Source of the DNA: Candidatus Methanophagaceae archaeon
Lineage (GTDB): Archaea; Halobacteriota; Syntropharchaeia; Alkanophagales; Methanospirareceae
DNA length: 64,000 bases
Reading direction: 5' to 3'
Assembly: GCA_003194435.1 (NCBI GenBank)
Contig: PQXC01000009.1
Coordinates: 1 to 64,000, forward strand
Positions 26,308 to 34,869 of the stretch are shown piece after piece. The position numbers were made by a program, and so were the translations under genes. The notes under the pieces are model-generated. The model saw only the letters and a list, made by a program, of their open reading frames with translations, was not told the DNA's origin and searched no databases. Each line of letters begins with the position of its first letter. Position 1 is the stretch's first letter.

Positions 26308-27012
26308 TCAGATTCCACCTTTCAATCTAAATGTCTCCAGGATATTAGCCACATCCTCACACTGGTCCATTGTATCCTCAAGAATCTCCACTATCTCCTT
26401 CAGCAGTAATCGCTCAAGGACCTCGTCCGAACTCTTCGTTGGCGTGGTCATCAACTTCCTGAGCCATCTCCTGTTTATCTCATCCGCTTCGTTCTCCAGT
26501 TCGTTTATCCTTATGCAATGGGCTTCTAAACTCCCCTCCTCACATCTCATGTCACGCAAGCAATGCACTGCGGTACATATCTCCTCCGATGCCTCCTGTA
26601 TAATGGGTGCGAATTCGACCACAGGCTCAGGCAGTGTTTGCGTAAATGTCAATCTTCTCACTGCTTTCTCTATCCCGTCTATCACATTGTCGAGGTTATG
26701 AGCGAAGTAACGGATATCCCCTTTCTCCTCTGTGACCCGGGTATGGTCAAAGAAGAGCTCGCGTACGATCTCATGAACAATTGAATCCGCTTCGTCTTCA
26801 AGAATTCCAAGCTGCCTGTTGATCTCAGAGAGCAGAGAATAATCATTGCTCAGCTCGACCAGAAGTCCCGCGGCATCCACTGTCTTATCTGCAAGGGCTT
26901 CAAAGAGCTCGAAGAACTTCTTATCGTGGGGTAGGAAGACTGACATCCTGGGTATGATCATATTTATATTATTGAAGAGGGGCAAGAGATGCCGCACTTT
27001 CTCTCGCTTCAT
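26308..27012 (-). CDS. DUF47 family PhoU-like phosphate transport regulator
   Basis: A 234-aa all-helical protein. The pattern FFELFEALADKTVDAAGLL, ILEDEADSIVHEIV (E-D-E-AD), DPxDI-like LAHNLDNVIDGIE and a second INELENEADEINRRW match the PhoU-like DUF47 family (TIGR00153 type), which binds metal through E-x3-D motifs and modulates PiT transporters. The first 20 residues include a basic, unconserved lead, so the start could be slightly downstream. It is the upstream gene of the pit unit. Confidence 0.92.
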   Translation of the reverse strand: MKREKVRHLLPLFNNINMIIPRMSVFLPHDKKFFELFEALADKTVDAAGLLVELSNDYSLLSEINRQLGILEDEADSIVHEIVRELFFDHTRVTEEKGDIRYFAHNLDNVIDGIEKAVRRLTFTQTLPEPVVEFAPIIQEASEEICTAVHCLRDMRCEEGSLEAHCIRINELENEADEINRRWLRKLMTTPTKSSDEVLERLLLKEIVEILEDTMDQCEDVANILETFRLKGGI

Positions 27013-27115
27013 ATCTGCATCAATAAATATATAGAGATTGAGGGTATATTTAAATTTTTCTAATTTTTCGTAATTGTTACCTATGTTATGTAATATGCAA
27101 ATATTTTTCCCTGCA

Positions 27116-27700
27116 CTAAGAGAGGTGATTTAGTAATTCCCTGAATGCTCTGCCCCTGTGTGATATTTTATTCTTCTCCTCTGTACTCATTTCTGCAAAT
27201 GTCGTTCCTCTGTATTCAAATATGGGGTCGAACCCAAATCCTCCCTCACCGCGCGCACTATCTGCGATTCTCCCCTCTACAACACCGCGGAAGATGCGCG
27301 GCTCCGCCGAGGCTGACTGGCAGAACGCGATGACCGTTTTAAAAACGGCTCTCCGCTCTTCACCATTCTTTCCTGCCATCAAACTCAATATCCCTTCATT
27401 ACCTATCTTCTTGAATACAAACGCGGAGAAAGGACCAGGGAAACCATTTAAAGCGTGAATGAATAGTCCAGAATCTTCAATGAAGAAAGGAGCCTTTATC
27501 TCTAATCCCCTCTCACGTCTTATGTGATTTGCACTCGCTATCGCCACTTCTTCTATCTCTTCCAGTTGTAACTCCGGGTACTCATAATTGAGATGCTGGA
27601 TAGAGACACCCTTACCCTTACCAATATCAACAGCCAGCTCTCTTATCTCCTTTACCTTATGCGGGTTCCTCGTGATGAAGTATATCGTTCTCAATCCCAA
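27116..27700 (-). CDS. XTP/dITP pyrophosphatase (Ham1/RdgB)
   Basis: Removes deaminated purine nucleoside triphosphates (dITP, XTP) from the pool by hydrolysis to the monophosphate and pyrophosphate. The 194-aa sequence has FITRNPHKVKEIREL for phosphate binding, FIEDSGLFIHALNGFPGPFSAF in the core, FGFDPIF, and the C-terminal KNKISHRGRAF. The start is a TTG (27700), as no ATG is available at the right distance. It follows the PCNA gene by 29 bases on the same strand, a sensible genome-maintenance pairing. Confidence 0.95.
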   Translation of the reverse strand: MGLRTIYFITRNPHKVKEIRELAVDIGKGKGVSIQHLNYEYPELQLEEIEEVAIASANHIRRERGLEIKAPFFIEDSGLFIHALNGFPGPFSAFVFKKIGNEGILSLMAGKNGEERRAVFKTVIAFCQSASAEPRIFRGVVEGRIADSARGEGGFGFDPIFEYRGTTFAEMSTEEKNKISHRGRAFRELLNHLS

Positions 27701-27729
27701 TCTTCAACTTCACCCTTGCACTATCTAAA

Positions 27730-28479
27730 CTATTCGACTCGCGGTGCCAGCAGATAACTGACTTTTCCCTTGCCTCCCGCCACTTCAAACTCTATCTGGA
27801 GCGGATAATCCTTACCCAGGTTCAGTGTTACAGTCTCGGCATGGCTCATACCCTTGCTCATTGCGGCGATATAGTCCAGAGTGAATAGAGAATGAAGCGT
27901 TCCAGGCGTCAGATGGATCAATTGCTCCTTCTTCAAGCCCAGACGTAACTTATCCATCTCTCCTTCCACCTCCATGTAAAATTCATCCCCTTCCACACCG
28001 AGCAATATGTGCTCACCAACCTTCTCAGCAGCTCGTATTGTCCTTCTGAAATCCTCTATATCCATGACCACCTGCACAGGGAACTCAAGCTCGGGTACCT
28101 TCGGCTCTTTTCGCAACGATGAGGGCTCCAGCAGGTTCACTGTATAAGCAAGACTGCCCATTCGCGTATATAACTTCTGTGCTTGTTCATCAATCGAAAG
28201 CCGAACCTGCTCTCTACCTCCAATGCCTAAGATACCAAGCAGCTTCTGGAAATCCATTCCTATCTCAAGTCCCTCTCCTTCTCCGTCTTCGTTCGAGAAC
28301 CGATAATCATCGAAAGCATCATTCTGCAACTGAAAAGTCACCATAGCTACATTAGATGGATCTACCGCTCTCAGATTTAAACCTTCTGCTGATATTCTCA
28401 ACTTACCTTCATCCACCACCGCAGTGATCGCCTCTATGCATTCTTTTAATACACCCGCATCTATCTCAGCTTCGAACAT
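27730..28479 (-). CDS. pcn: DNA polymerase sliding clamp PCNA
   Basis: A 249-aa clamp subunit with two repeated domains joined by an interdomain loop (GSLAYTVNLLEPSSLRKEPKVPELEFP). Residues such as LNLRAVDPSNVAMVTFQL and the C-terminal KVSYLLAPRVE are canonical. It encircles DNA as a trimer, is loaded by RFC (rfcS at 1211) and tethers polymerases, ligase and FEN1. The promoter region upstream (28480-28532) is AT-rich. It is followed by the Ham1 gene. Confidence 0.97.
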   Translation of the reverse strand: MFEAEIDAGVLKECIEAITAVVDEGKLRISAEGLNLRAVDPSNVAMVTFQLQNDAFDDYRFSNEDGEGEGLEIGMDFQKLLGILGIGGREQVRLSIDEQAQKLYTRMGSLAYTVNLLEPSSLRKEPKVPELEFPVQVVMDIEDFRRTIRAAEKVGEHILLGVEGDEFYMEVEGEMDKLRLGLKKEQLIHLTPGTLHSLFTLDYIAAMSKGMSHAETVTLNLGKDYPLQIEFEVAGGKGKVSYLLAPRVE

Positions 28480-28532
28480 CCTTCATTCCTCCTTAGCCTT
28501 AACTTAATATTCATATTTAACATAACATCCTT

Positions 28533-29180
28533 TTATTTAACTCTATATAGTTTACTATTTAATTTACTTACCTTACTACTATCAATCCTATTCTGTGTCT
28601 GTGCCATATCAACCAGATATTTGACCTTGCATGCGTGTTCAACCGAACTGAGGATGACGAAAGCTTCGTCCACTGTGGCACCTCTGGCAAACGTGCCGTG
28701 TCCATGTGCAATTACAGCCTTATGGTCCCGAAGTGCCGATGCAGCATTGCTTGCCAGCTCGTCTGAGCCGATACCACCACTGACAACCGGTATCTCATGC
28801 AGGAGATATATACTCTCGGAATCTTCAGGTACTATCTGCTCATGGGGTCCATAAAGCATAGAGAGCGCCACTGCGTATTTTGAATGCCCATGTAAAATTG
28901 CGAGTGCAGAAGTATGTTTATAAATTGCACGGTGGACATTGACCTCTGAGGATGCTATCACATCCAGTTCATCAGGCGTTGCCGGGTCTATTGGAACAGA
29001 GATAATCTGCCCTTCGAGCTCGTCAAGCATGCTCCCCGTTGTGCTGATTAGCATGTGGTCCCCAACACGCTTACTGATATTGCCAAAATGGGAATGCACA
29101 AGCCCGGCATCCACCATCTTCTTGCCATATTTTATCAACTCCTGCATCTCTTTTCTCTTTTCTATATCTCTATATATCAT
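28533..29180 (-). CDS. Class II aldolase/adducin family protein
   Basis: About 215 residues from ATG 29180 (MIYRDIEKRKEMQELIKYG). The track's start at 29381 adds 67 residues that are the antisense of the OTC gene and is rejected. The zinc-aldolase features are HSHFGNISKRVGDHMLISTTGS, the acid in SSEVNVHRAIY, and zinc histidines in ILHGHSKYAVAL and IAHGHGTFARG. It belongs with archaeal L-fuculose-1-phosphate aldolase-like enzymes (MJ1418 type), some of which act in other pathways, so the substrate is uncertain. It is divergent from argF with about 19 bases between the starts. Confidence 0.88.
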   Translation of the reverse strand: MIYRDIEKRKEMQELIKYGKKMVDAGLVHSHFGNISKRVGDHMLISTTGSMLDELEGQIISVPIDPATPDELDVIASSEVNVHRAIYKHTSALAILHGHSKYAVALSMLYGPHEQIVPEDSESIYLLHEIPVVSGGIGSDELASNAASALRDHKAVIAHGHGTFARGATVDEAFVILSSVEHACKVKYLVDMAQTQNRIDSSKVSKLNSKLYRVK

Positions 29181-29199
29181 TAACAACTGTTTAATTAAT

Positions 29200-30123
29200 A
29201 TGAATGTGAATGGCATGCGGTTCATTTCGATATTTGACCTCGCACGAGGGGATATTGACGAGATATTGAAGAGTGCGGCAGTATTGAAAGAAGAGCGAAG
29301 ACGTGGGTCAAGGAGGAGAGGGGATTTAGAAGGGAGAATACTGGCATTGATCTTCGAGAAGCCGTCCACCCGTACTCGCATCTCTTTTGAGGTGGCGATG
29401 CTTGAACTCGGTGGTGATGTGATAAGCTTGAACTGGAACGAGCTGCAGCTGGGCAGGGGGGAGAGGATAAAAGAGACAGCGGAGGTCTTATCAGCTTATC
29501 TTGACGCCGTTATGATAAGGGCATATGCACACACTACAATAGATGAATTTGCGAGATACGCTTCTATTCCTGTGATTAATGGGTTAAGCGACCTGGAGCA
29601 TCCATGTCAGACATTGGCGGACCTGATGACGATAAAGGAGTATAAGAAGAATCTGAGCGGTATTAAAGTCGCGTGGGTGGGGGATGGCAACAATGTGTGT
29701 AACTCGTTGATAGGGGGATGTGCATTGATGGGTATGGAGGTCAGCATAGCATGTCCAGAGGGCTACGAGCCAGCGGAGCAGGTGATAAGGAGGGCAGAGG
29801 CGATGGGCGCTGTGATACATATAAGCGAAGATGTGAAAGAGGCTGTAACTGATGCTGATGTGATATATACCGATGTATGGGTCTCAATGGGTGATGAGGC
29901 GGATAGAGCGCGCAGGGAGGAAGCACTCAGGGATTATCAGGTGAATGAGAGTGTGGTGGATATGGCAAAAGAGGATGCAATTGTGATGCACTGTATGCCG
30001 GTGCACGTAGGTGAAGAGCTGACAGAGGAGGTACTGAACAGTGAGAAAGCGGTGATATTGGAGCAGGCAGAGAACCGGCTTCACGCACAGAAGGCACTGT
30101 TGCTGAAGTTGTTAAAATTATAG
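29200..30123 (+). CDS. argF: Ornithine carbamoyltransferase
   Basis: Forms citrulline from ornithine and carbamoyl phosphate in arginine synthesis. The 307-aa sequence has the carbamoyl-phosphate motif FEKPSTRTRISFE, MIRAYAHTTIDEFA, HPCQTLADLMTI and the ornithine-binding HCMPVHVGEELTEEV. ATG 29200 or 29215 is the true start; the track's 28939 start runs through the antisense of the aldolase gene. The tiny gap to the aldolase means that each promoter lies within the opposite gene's 5' region. Confidence 0.96.
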   Translation: MNVNGMRFISIFDLARGDIDEILKSAAVLKEERRRGSRRRGDLEGRILALIFEKPSTRTRISFEVAMLELGGDVISLNWNELQLGRGERIKETAEVLSAYLDAVMIRAYAHTTIDEFARYASIPVINGLSDLEHPCQTLADLMTIKEYKKNLSGIKVAWVGDGNNVCNSLIGGCALMGMEVSIACPEGYEPAEQVIRRAEAMGAVIHISEDVKEAVTDADVIYTDVWVSMGDEADRARREEALRDYQVNESVVDMAKEDAIVMHCMPVHVGEELTEEVLNSEKAVILEQAENRLHAQKALLLKLLKL

Positions 30124-30222
30124 TGCTAAAATATTGACAAATGTTGTTTTTGCAATCACCCATTCAAACTTTTTGCAAAACCTTTTAAATGTGCCCTTCA
30201 AAGATAGAGGATAGCGAGAAAA
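30124..30222 (+). promoter_or_regulatory. cdhC promoter
   Basis: BRE/TATA-like GCAAAACCTTTTAAATG (TATA CTTTTAAAT at 30182-30190) lies about 25 bases before a probable start site near 30215, giving a very short leader. GAGG at 30207-30210 is the only Shine-Dalgarno candidate. Confidence 0.4.
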
Positions 30223-31707
30223 ATGGCAGAAGGAGACGCAGAGGAGAGTTTCCCTTTTGACCTGAACCCGATGTACGAGGGTGAGAGGGTGAGAAAAGCG
30301 GGCATGTACGTGGAGTTAGGGGGGCTGAGCAAACCAGGCTTTGAACTTGTTCTATTTGAACCCGATCCAGAGAAGGTGCGGGACAACGAGGTGACACTGA
30401 TAGGACCTGACATAGAGGAGATGGAGGAGGGGGGTGCCTATGCGTATGGCATGATATACAAAGTCTATGGCGAGCAGATAGAGAAGGACCTCGAAGCCGT
30501 GATAGAGCGCAGGAATCACGAATTTCAGTCTTATATACAGGGATACATGCATCTCAACCAGCGTGCGGAGATATGGGTTAGAATAAGTAAGGATGCGGTG
30601 AAGCGGGGCTTGAAATCGTTGAAGCAGATAGCAAAAGCAACGATAAAGCTATTCAAGTCTGAATTGCCATTTATAGAGAAGATGGAAGCCACGTATATAA
30701 CCGATGAGGCGGAGGTGGAGAAGCGACTGGAGGAGGCGAAGAAGATATACGAAGCGCGGGATTTGAAGGCAAGAGGCTTGCATGATGAGGATGTGGATGA
30801 ATTTTATCAATGTACATTATGCCAGTCATTTGCACCAACGAATGTCTGTGTGGTCTCACCAGATAGAGTAGCACTTTGCGGCGCAATGAGCTGGTTCGAC
30901 TCGAGGGCTGCGGCGAGGGTGGACCCTGAGGGACCGAATGCACCGATACCAAAAGGTGAGTGTATAGACCCGATAGGAGGGGAGTATACAGGAGTAAACG
31001 AGGCAGCAGTGAGGCTTTCTGGTGGTGCATATGACTCCATAAAGCTACACGCGTTCCTGGAGAAGCCGCATACAAGTTGTGGCTGTTTCGAGGTTGCTGG
31101 TTTCTATATACCCGAAGTTGACGGAATAGGCTGGATACATCGCGGCTCCAAGGTCTCCGAGACTCCCGTAGGGCTCCCATTCTCAACCATCGCCGCCTCT
31201 GTAGGGGGCGGTAAACAGGTGAGGGGTTTTCTCGGGATTGGAATTCAGTACTTCTACAGCTCGAAGTTCATACAGTATGACGGGGGATGGCGGCGTGTGG
31301 TATGGATGGCATCGGATTTAAAAGAGCGGGTAAAAGATGCTATACCGGATGAGATGAAGGAAAAGATAGCGACGGAGAAGGAAGCGGCAGATTTAGAGAG
31401 TCTGCGTGAGTTCTTATTGCGAGTTGACCATCCAGTGGTGAAGGGTGTTATCAGGGAAGTTGACGGAGCGAAGATAACGGATGGCTGGACGAAGGAGGAA
31501 GAGGAGGCGGGAATTGCAGCACCTGAAGAAGTAACTGCTCCCACTCCGATGGTGAAGAGTGAAGCACAACAGCCAGAGGGAATTGCACCTGAGTCTGTGC
31601 CCGGATCTACATCTATCATGCCGGGTAGTGCACCAATAACTGTAACGCTGAAGAACGCGGATATAAGCATAGGGAAGATAGTATTGAGGAGGAAGAGGGG
31701 AGAATGA
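30223..31707 (+). CDS. cdhC: Acetyl-CoA decarbonylase/synthase beta subunit
   Basis: CdhC carries the nickel-iron-sulfur A-cluster at which CO, a methyl group and CoA are joined to, or split from, acetyl-CoA. The 494-aa sequence has the cluster cysteines in QCTLCQSFAP, VALCGAMSW and GECIDP, and PHTSCGCFE. A Pro/Ala/Thr-rich segment (about 430-470) links the core to the C-terminal LKNADISIGKIVLRRKRGE. The other ACDS subunits (cdhA, B, D, E) are not adjacent, unlike in typical Methanosarcina operons. It shows that the organism runs the archaeal Wood-Ljungdahl carbonyl branch in one direction or the other. Confidence 0.96.
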   Translation: MAEGDAEESFPFDLNPMYEGERVRKAGMYVELGGLSKPGFELVLFEPDPEKVRDNEVTLIGPDIEEMEEGGAYAYGMIYKVYGEQIEKDLEAVIERRNHEFQSYIQGYMHLNQRAEIWVRISKDAVKRGLKSLKQIAKATIKLFKSELPFIEKMEATYITDEAEVEKRLEEAKKIYEARDLKARGLHDEDVDEFYQCTLCQSFAPTNVCVVSPDRVALCGAMSWFDSRAAARVDPEGPNAPIPKGECIDPIGGEYTGVNEAAVRLSGGAYDSIKLHAFLEKPHTSCGCFEVAGFYIPEVDGIGWIHRGSKVSETPVGLPFSTIAASVGGGKQVRGFLGIGIQYFYSSKFIQYDGGWRRVVWMASDLKERVKDAIPDEMKEKIATEKEAADLESLREFLLRVDHPVVKGVIREVDGAKITDGWTKEEEEAGIAAPEEVTAPTPMVKSEAQQPEGIAPESVPGSTSIMPGSAPITVTLKNADISIGKIVLRRKRGE

Positions 31708-31716
31708 CTGAGGAAA

Positions 31717-31917
31717 CTACTCTTTCCTCTTCACCGTTATCGGTATAACACCCTTCTCAAATTCCTCTATTGCTATCTCTATGGGGTCTATTTTATCGGT
31801 TTGAATGAGCACTGGCGCTCCAGCGGCTATCTGTAATGCTCTCGCGCCTATAATGCGCGCTTTCTCATATTTCGTGTACTTCTCTTTCTCTTTCCCTTTC
31901 CCCTTCTCCTTCGTCAA
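31717..31917 (-). CDS. rpoK: DNA-directed RNA polymerase subunit K (Rpb6 homologue)
   Basis: A 66-aa subunit that helps assemble and stabilise RNA polymerase. A Lys/Glu-rich N-terminus precedes the conserved core [24 protein letters not shown] and the end [17 protein letters not shown]. It is the last gene of the leftward unit rpl18e-rplM-rpsI-rpoN-tRNA-rpoK, separated from rpoN by the tRNA gene. Confidence 0.95.
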   Translation of the reverse strand: MTKEKGKGKEKEKYTKYEKARIIGARALQIAAGAPVLIQTDKIDPIEIAIEEFEKGVIPITVKRKE

Positions 31918-31960
31918 ATTGATCTACCTCGCTTGGTGATACGGTATGTATGGAATGGAA

Positions 31961-32035
31961 TGGGGTTGCTGAGATTTGAACTCAGGTCTCGGCGTCCCGA
32001 ACGCCGAAGGATAGTCCAAGCTACCCTACAACCCC
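31961..32035 (-). tRNA. tRNA-Pro (anticodon CGG)
   Basis: The minus strand folds as a full cloverleaf of 75 bases: acceptor GGGGTTG/CAACCCC with discriminator A, a D-stem GGGT/ATCC, anticodon stem CGGCG/CGCCG with loop TTCGGGA (anticodon CGG, reading CCG), and T-stem CTGAG/CTCAG with loop TTCAAAT. No CCA is encoded and no intron is seen. It lies inside the ribosomal/RNA polymerase operon, 10 bases from rpoN, so it is probably processed from the polycistronic transcript. Confidence 0.93.
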
Positions 32036-32045
32036 CGTCTCAGGT

Positions 32046-32231
32046 TCACCCATAAGGTGCTACCTCATCTATCAGCTCTTCGTGTGTCAGAAGCATTCGC
32101 CGGCAACAATATCGCGTTATACCGAGGTCATCCAGCACCTTACGAGGGTCCTCATGCTTTATTCGCTCCTTATACTCATCCCATACCTCTGATATCACTT
32201 TACCACAGGTGAAACATCTTACCGGTATCAT
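32046..32231 (-). CDS. rpoN: DNA-directed RNA polymerase subunit N (Rpb10 homologue)
   Basis: A 61-aa zinc-binding polymerase subunit. The first pair of cysteines is in [11 protein letters not shown] and the second is the adjacent CC of [11 protein letters not shown], the atypical zinc site of Rpb10. [14 protein letters not shown] is diagnostic. It acts in the assembly of the Rpo3/Rpo11 platform. It is downstream of rpsI in the archaeal conserved operon. Confidence 0.97.
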   Translation of the reverse strand: MIPVRCFTCGKVISEVWDEYKERIKHEDPRKVLDDLGITRYCCRRMLLTHEELIDEVAPYG

Positions 32232-32267
32232 CTCCTCTTTCCCTTCTTTTTACTTTATTGATATTGG

Positions 32268-32705
32268 TCAGCGATATGATTTTTGCCTATGCGCTCTTGC
32301 GCCCTTCGCACCTGCCTTCTTTGACTCCTTCTGCCGTACATCACTGACCAGCAGAGTTCGGTCATAATTGAGATACATCTCCTTCAGCTTCTCACTGCAC
32401 GTCCAATCTACCAATCCACGAGCGATGGCAGTTCTGGCTGCTTCTGCCTGACCCATGAATCCCCCTCCCCTCACATTCACTTCCACATTGATCTTCTCTA
32501 TCTCAGGTGCAACCTCAGGGAGCTGGGAAGCGATGAAAAGAGGCTCAGAAACTTTCGCTCGTACCACCTCCGGCTCTATTATCTCCAGCGGTTTCTTATT
32601 TATCCTGATATCCCCTTTACCTTCTTTTATCGTCACCCGGGCAATAGCCTTCTTCCTCTTACCCGTCTGGTTCACTATTCGCTTTACCTTTGCTTTGGTA
32701 ACCAT
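32268..32705 (-). CDS. rpsI: Small ribosomal subunit protein S9 (uS9)
   Basis: A 145-aa protein with RKKAIARVTIKEGKGDIRINKKPLE at the N-terminus and the basic tail QKESKKAGAKGARAHRQKSYR, whose last residues reach the ribosomal P-site tRNA. Its start overlaps the end of rplM by 22 bases, showing tight coupling in the operon. Confidence 0.96.
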   Translation of the reverse strand: MVTKAKVKRIVNQTGKRKKAIARVTIKEGKGDIRINKKPLEIIEPEVVRAKVSEPLFIASQLPEVAPEIEKINVEVNVRGGGFMGQAEAARTAIARGLVDWTCSEKLKEMYLNYDRTLLVSDVRQKESKKAGAKGARAHRQKSYR

Positions 32706-33127
32706 CCTAATTGCTTACACACCTCCCCTAAGGTTAGATATTTAGCCATTGATAGCCTCTCGGCTTTTGCGCTCTCTATCCTCTTCTTATCCTCATCTTT
32801 ATATTCCTGGGGTATTCCAAGATAAACCTGCAATCTTGAGAGTGCATCTCTACCACTTTGCCTCTTATAAGGCAACATCCCCCTTATCGCTCGCCTCACC
32901 ACTCTATCCGGCATCTTGGGGAAATAAGGTCCTTTCTCTCTTGAACCTCGCTCCCTTCTCCTCCTGTAATCCTCTATCAGACTCTGCTTCGAGCCACTCA
33001 CTATCACATGTTCTGCATTTACAATCACTATCTGCTTATCTTTATCCCGCAACAGCTGTTTCGCTACTTCGCTTGCCAACCGTCCCAGGATTTGTCCCTC
33101 ACCATTTATTATCTCCATCTCGCTCAT
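32684..33127 (-). CDS. rplM: Large ribosomal subunit protein L13 (uL13)
   Basis: About 147 residues beginning MSEMEIINGEGQILGRLASEVAKQL. The track's start at 33151 adds eight residues (MYCVTCDV) from a repetitive GTGACGTG stretch that are not part of the family, so ATG 33127 or 33118 is preferred. YFPKMPDRVVRRAIRGMLPYK is the typical core. It lies 30 bases after the rpl18e stop and overlaps rpsI. Confidence 0.95.
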   Translation of the reverse strand: MSEMEIINGEGQILGRLASEVAKQLLRDKDKQIVIVNAEHVIVSGSKQSLIEDYRRRRERGSREKGPYFPKMPDRVVRRAIRGMLPYKRQSGRDALSRLQVYLGIPQEYKDEDKKRIESAKAERLSMAKYLTLGEVCKQLGWLPKQR

Positions 33128-33157
33128 CACGTCACACGTCACACAATACAATTATAA

Positions 33158-33517
33158 TTATACAATTATCTTCACACCCGAGCCTTTCGGGTTATCCCTT
33201 ATCAGTTCCTCTATACTTATCCCCTTCCCCACGGTACTGATCTTATCATACGCTTTCTTACTGAAGCCCAGTGCTGCAATAGTGACCGATTTCTGGAGCG
33301 TACCGGCGCTCAGCACCTTACCTGGCACCACTATCGTATCGTTCTCACTGGAATATCTATCTATCTTGCTCAGATTTACCACGGCATAATTCCTTCGCGG
33401 CTTCTCCAATCGCCTCGCTATATCACGCCATATAGCCGCATCGTGCTCTCGAGCAATCCTCTTCAACTCCCCTATCAGGGATACCAGTCGCGGATTCGTC
33501 TTACTCCCCTTTCTCAT
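33158..33517 (-). CDS. rpl18e: Large ribosomal subunit protein L18e (eL18)
   Basis: A 119-aa archaeal/eukaryotic-type protein. LSKIDRYSSENDTIVVPGKVLSAG and the C-terminal lid GISIEELIRDNPKGSGVKIIV identify it. It is the first gene of the rpl18e-rplM-rpsI-rpoN-tRNA-Pro-rpoK unit, with a TATA-like element near 33550-33562 shared with the divergent ATPase gene. Confidence 0.96.
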   Translation of the reverse strand: MRKGSKTNPRLVSLIGELKRIAREHDAAIWRDIARRLEKPRRNYAVVNLSKIDRYSSENDTIVVPGKVLSAGTLQKSVTIAALGFSKKAYDKISTVGKGISIEELIRDNPKGSGVKIIV

Positions 33518-33545
33518 CTCCTCTCTGCCTCTTCAATTTTAAATC

Positions 33546-33566
33546 TTGTTTTATAAAAGTTTATTC
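33546..33566. promoter_or_regulatory. Shared TATA element between the rpl18e operon and the GvpD-like gene
   Basis: The segment GTTTTATAAAAGTTTATTC reads as a TATA box on both strands. On the minus strand it stands about 35-40 bases before ATG 33517, and on the plus strand about 30 bases before ATG 33591, so it can serve two divergent transcripts. Confidence 0.4.
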
Positions 33567-33590
33567 ATAAGATAAAAGAGTGTAAGCGAA

Positions 33591-34865
33591 ATGGTGGAGT
33601 TCAGGATTCCGGAAGAGATAAGCGCCTTCTTCGATGATGAATATGGGAAGATACTGCTGGTGAAGGGTGCACCGGGTTCCGGTAAAACGGTCTTTGCACT
33701 CACGTTATTGAGCATGTTAAAGGGAAATGGCGCTTATCTCGCAACGAGGGTTGATCCCGAGACGATGTACAAACAGCATCCATGGATAAAAGGTGAGATA
33801 TCCGCAGCAAATATTGTTGATGCCGCACAATCGGTCAGGGTGCAGAAGGCGAAGGAGTTTACCATAAAGCCACTGAGATATACCGATGTGCCAGATTTCC
33901 TGAAAGCCATTTACGCACGTACGGAGAGCATGGAGAAGCCGGTGATTATAATAGATTCATGGGATGCTGTCGTTTCCTATACTGGCTATCATGCACAGAA
34001 GGAGCGAGAGGAGCTTGAACACAGTCTATGCGATTTCTGCAGACGAACGAAGACGAAGATTCTGCTGCTCGCGGAGAATACCGAACAAACACCCCTTGAC
34101 TATCTCGCTGATGGCGTTGTGGTGCTGGAGAGTGTCATGTATGATGAGCGCCGATTGAGGAGGATGTTACTTCAGAAACTGAGGGGATGCCAGATAAAAA
34201 ATCCCGTGCGTCTATTCTCCCTCGATAATGGCATCTTCAAGTCATTCATCGAGCTTAAAGAAGAGGAGGAGAAAGAGATAGCAGAGCCTCATCCCCGTGC
34301 ACCTATCCCTGACATCAGTGATAGGAGGATCTCAACGGGGATAGAAGACCTTGACCGTGTAATAGGAGGATACGGCACTTTCAATCTCTTTGAAGGCGAA
34401 TATATCACCTATGATATCATAGCCCGTGCACTTTCCCTGAATGCGCTCAATCTTGGCAGGAGCCTCCTTTTCATGCCCTGGCAGGAGCAGATAGATAGAC
34501 TCATGCCGTTCGTAGAGCCGAAATATCGTGATAATATAGAGGCAGTGGGGGATATAAAGGATCTAAAAGACAGGATAGCGGGCGAGCGAAGGGTCATATT
34601 CATCAATATGGAAGAGATAGAGGATGAAGAAGTAGTAAAAGCGGTGATAGCGAAGATAAGGGACCGTGGAGATGTGGTAATCGGCTTTACGGGAGCAGAT
34701 AGGGGGAGAGGGAGATTTGACTTCTTCGCATCCACACATATCAGAACCATGTTCATCTCTGGTGTACCCTGCGTCTGTGGTGAAGTACCAAGAACCGAGA
34801 TACACGCCCTTGAGTTAGATATCAGCACGGGTAATCCAGAGATAAGACTTACACCCATCGTATGA
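33591..34865 (+). CDS. GvpD/KaiC-like P-loop ATPase
   Basis: A 424-aa RecA-superfamily protein. Walker A is VKGAPGSGKTVFA near residue 25 and Walker B is PVIIIDSWDAVV. The organisation, with KILLLAENTE after Walker B and a second, P-loop-less RecA-like half (about 245-420, STGIEDLDRVIGGYGTFNLFEGEY), recalls the GvpD P-loop family, first named as a regulator of gas vesicle genes but widespread in archaea without gas vesicles. No gvp genes are here. Five bases separate it from the prepilin peptidase gene, so the two are co-transcribed. Its role is unknown. Confidence 0.8.
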   Translation: MVEFRIPEEISAFFDDEYGKILLVKGAPGSGKTVFALTLLSMLKGNGAYLATRVDPETMYKQHPWIKGEISAANIVDAAQSVRVQKAKEFTIKPLRYTDVPDFLKAIYARTESMEKPVIIIDSWDAVVSYTGYHAQKEREELEHSLCDFCRRTKTKILLLAENTEQTPLDYLADGVVVLESVMYDERRLRRMLLQKLRGCQIKNPVRLFSLDNGIFKSFIELKEEEEKEIAEPHPRAPIPDISDRRISTGIEDLDRVIGGYGTFNLFEGEYITYDIIARALSLNALNLGRSLLFMPWQEQIDRLMPFVEPKYRDNIEAVGDIKDLKDRIAGERRVIFINMEEIEDEEVVKAVIAKIRDRGDVVIGFTGADRGRGRFDFFASTHIRTMFISGVPCVCGEVPRTEIHALELDISTGNPEIRLTPIV

Positions 34866-34869
34866 TAGT

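Noticed and set aside
28939-29199. N-terminal extension of the OTC ORF
   Set aside because: These 87 codons are antisense to the class II aldolase gene; OTC proteins begin at the MRFISIFDLA region.
29181-29381. N-terminal extension of the aldolase ORF
   Set aside because: Antisense to the first codons of argF; family members begin near MIYRDIEKR.
30671-31186. 171-aa minus-strand ORF opposite cdhC
   Set aside because: Arg/Ser/Leu-rich antisense product of the conserved A-cluster region; no family features.
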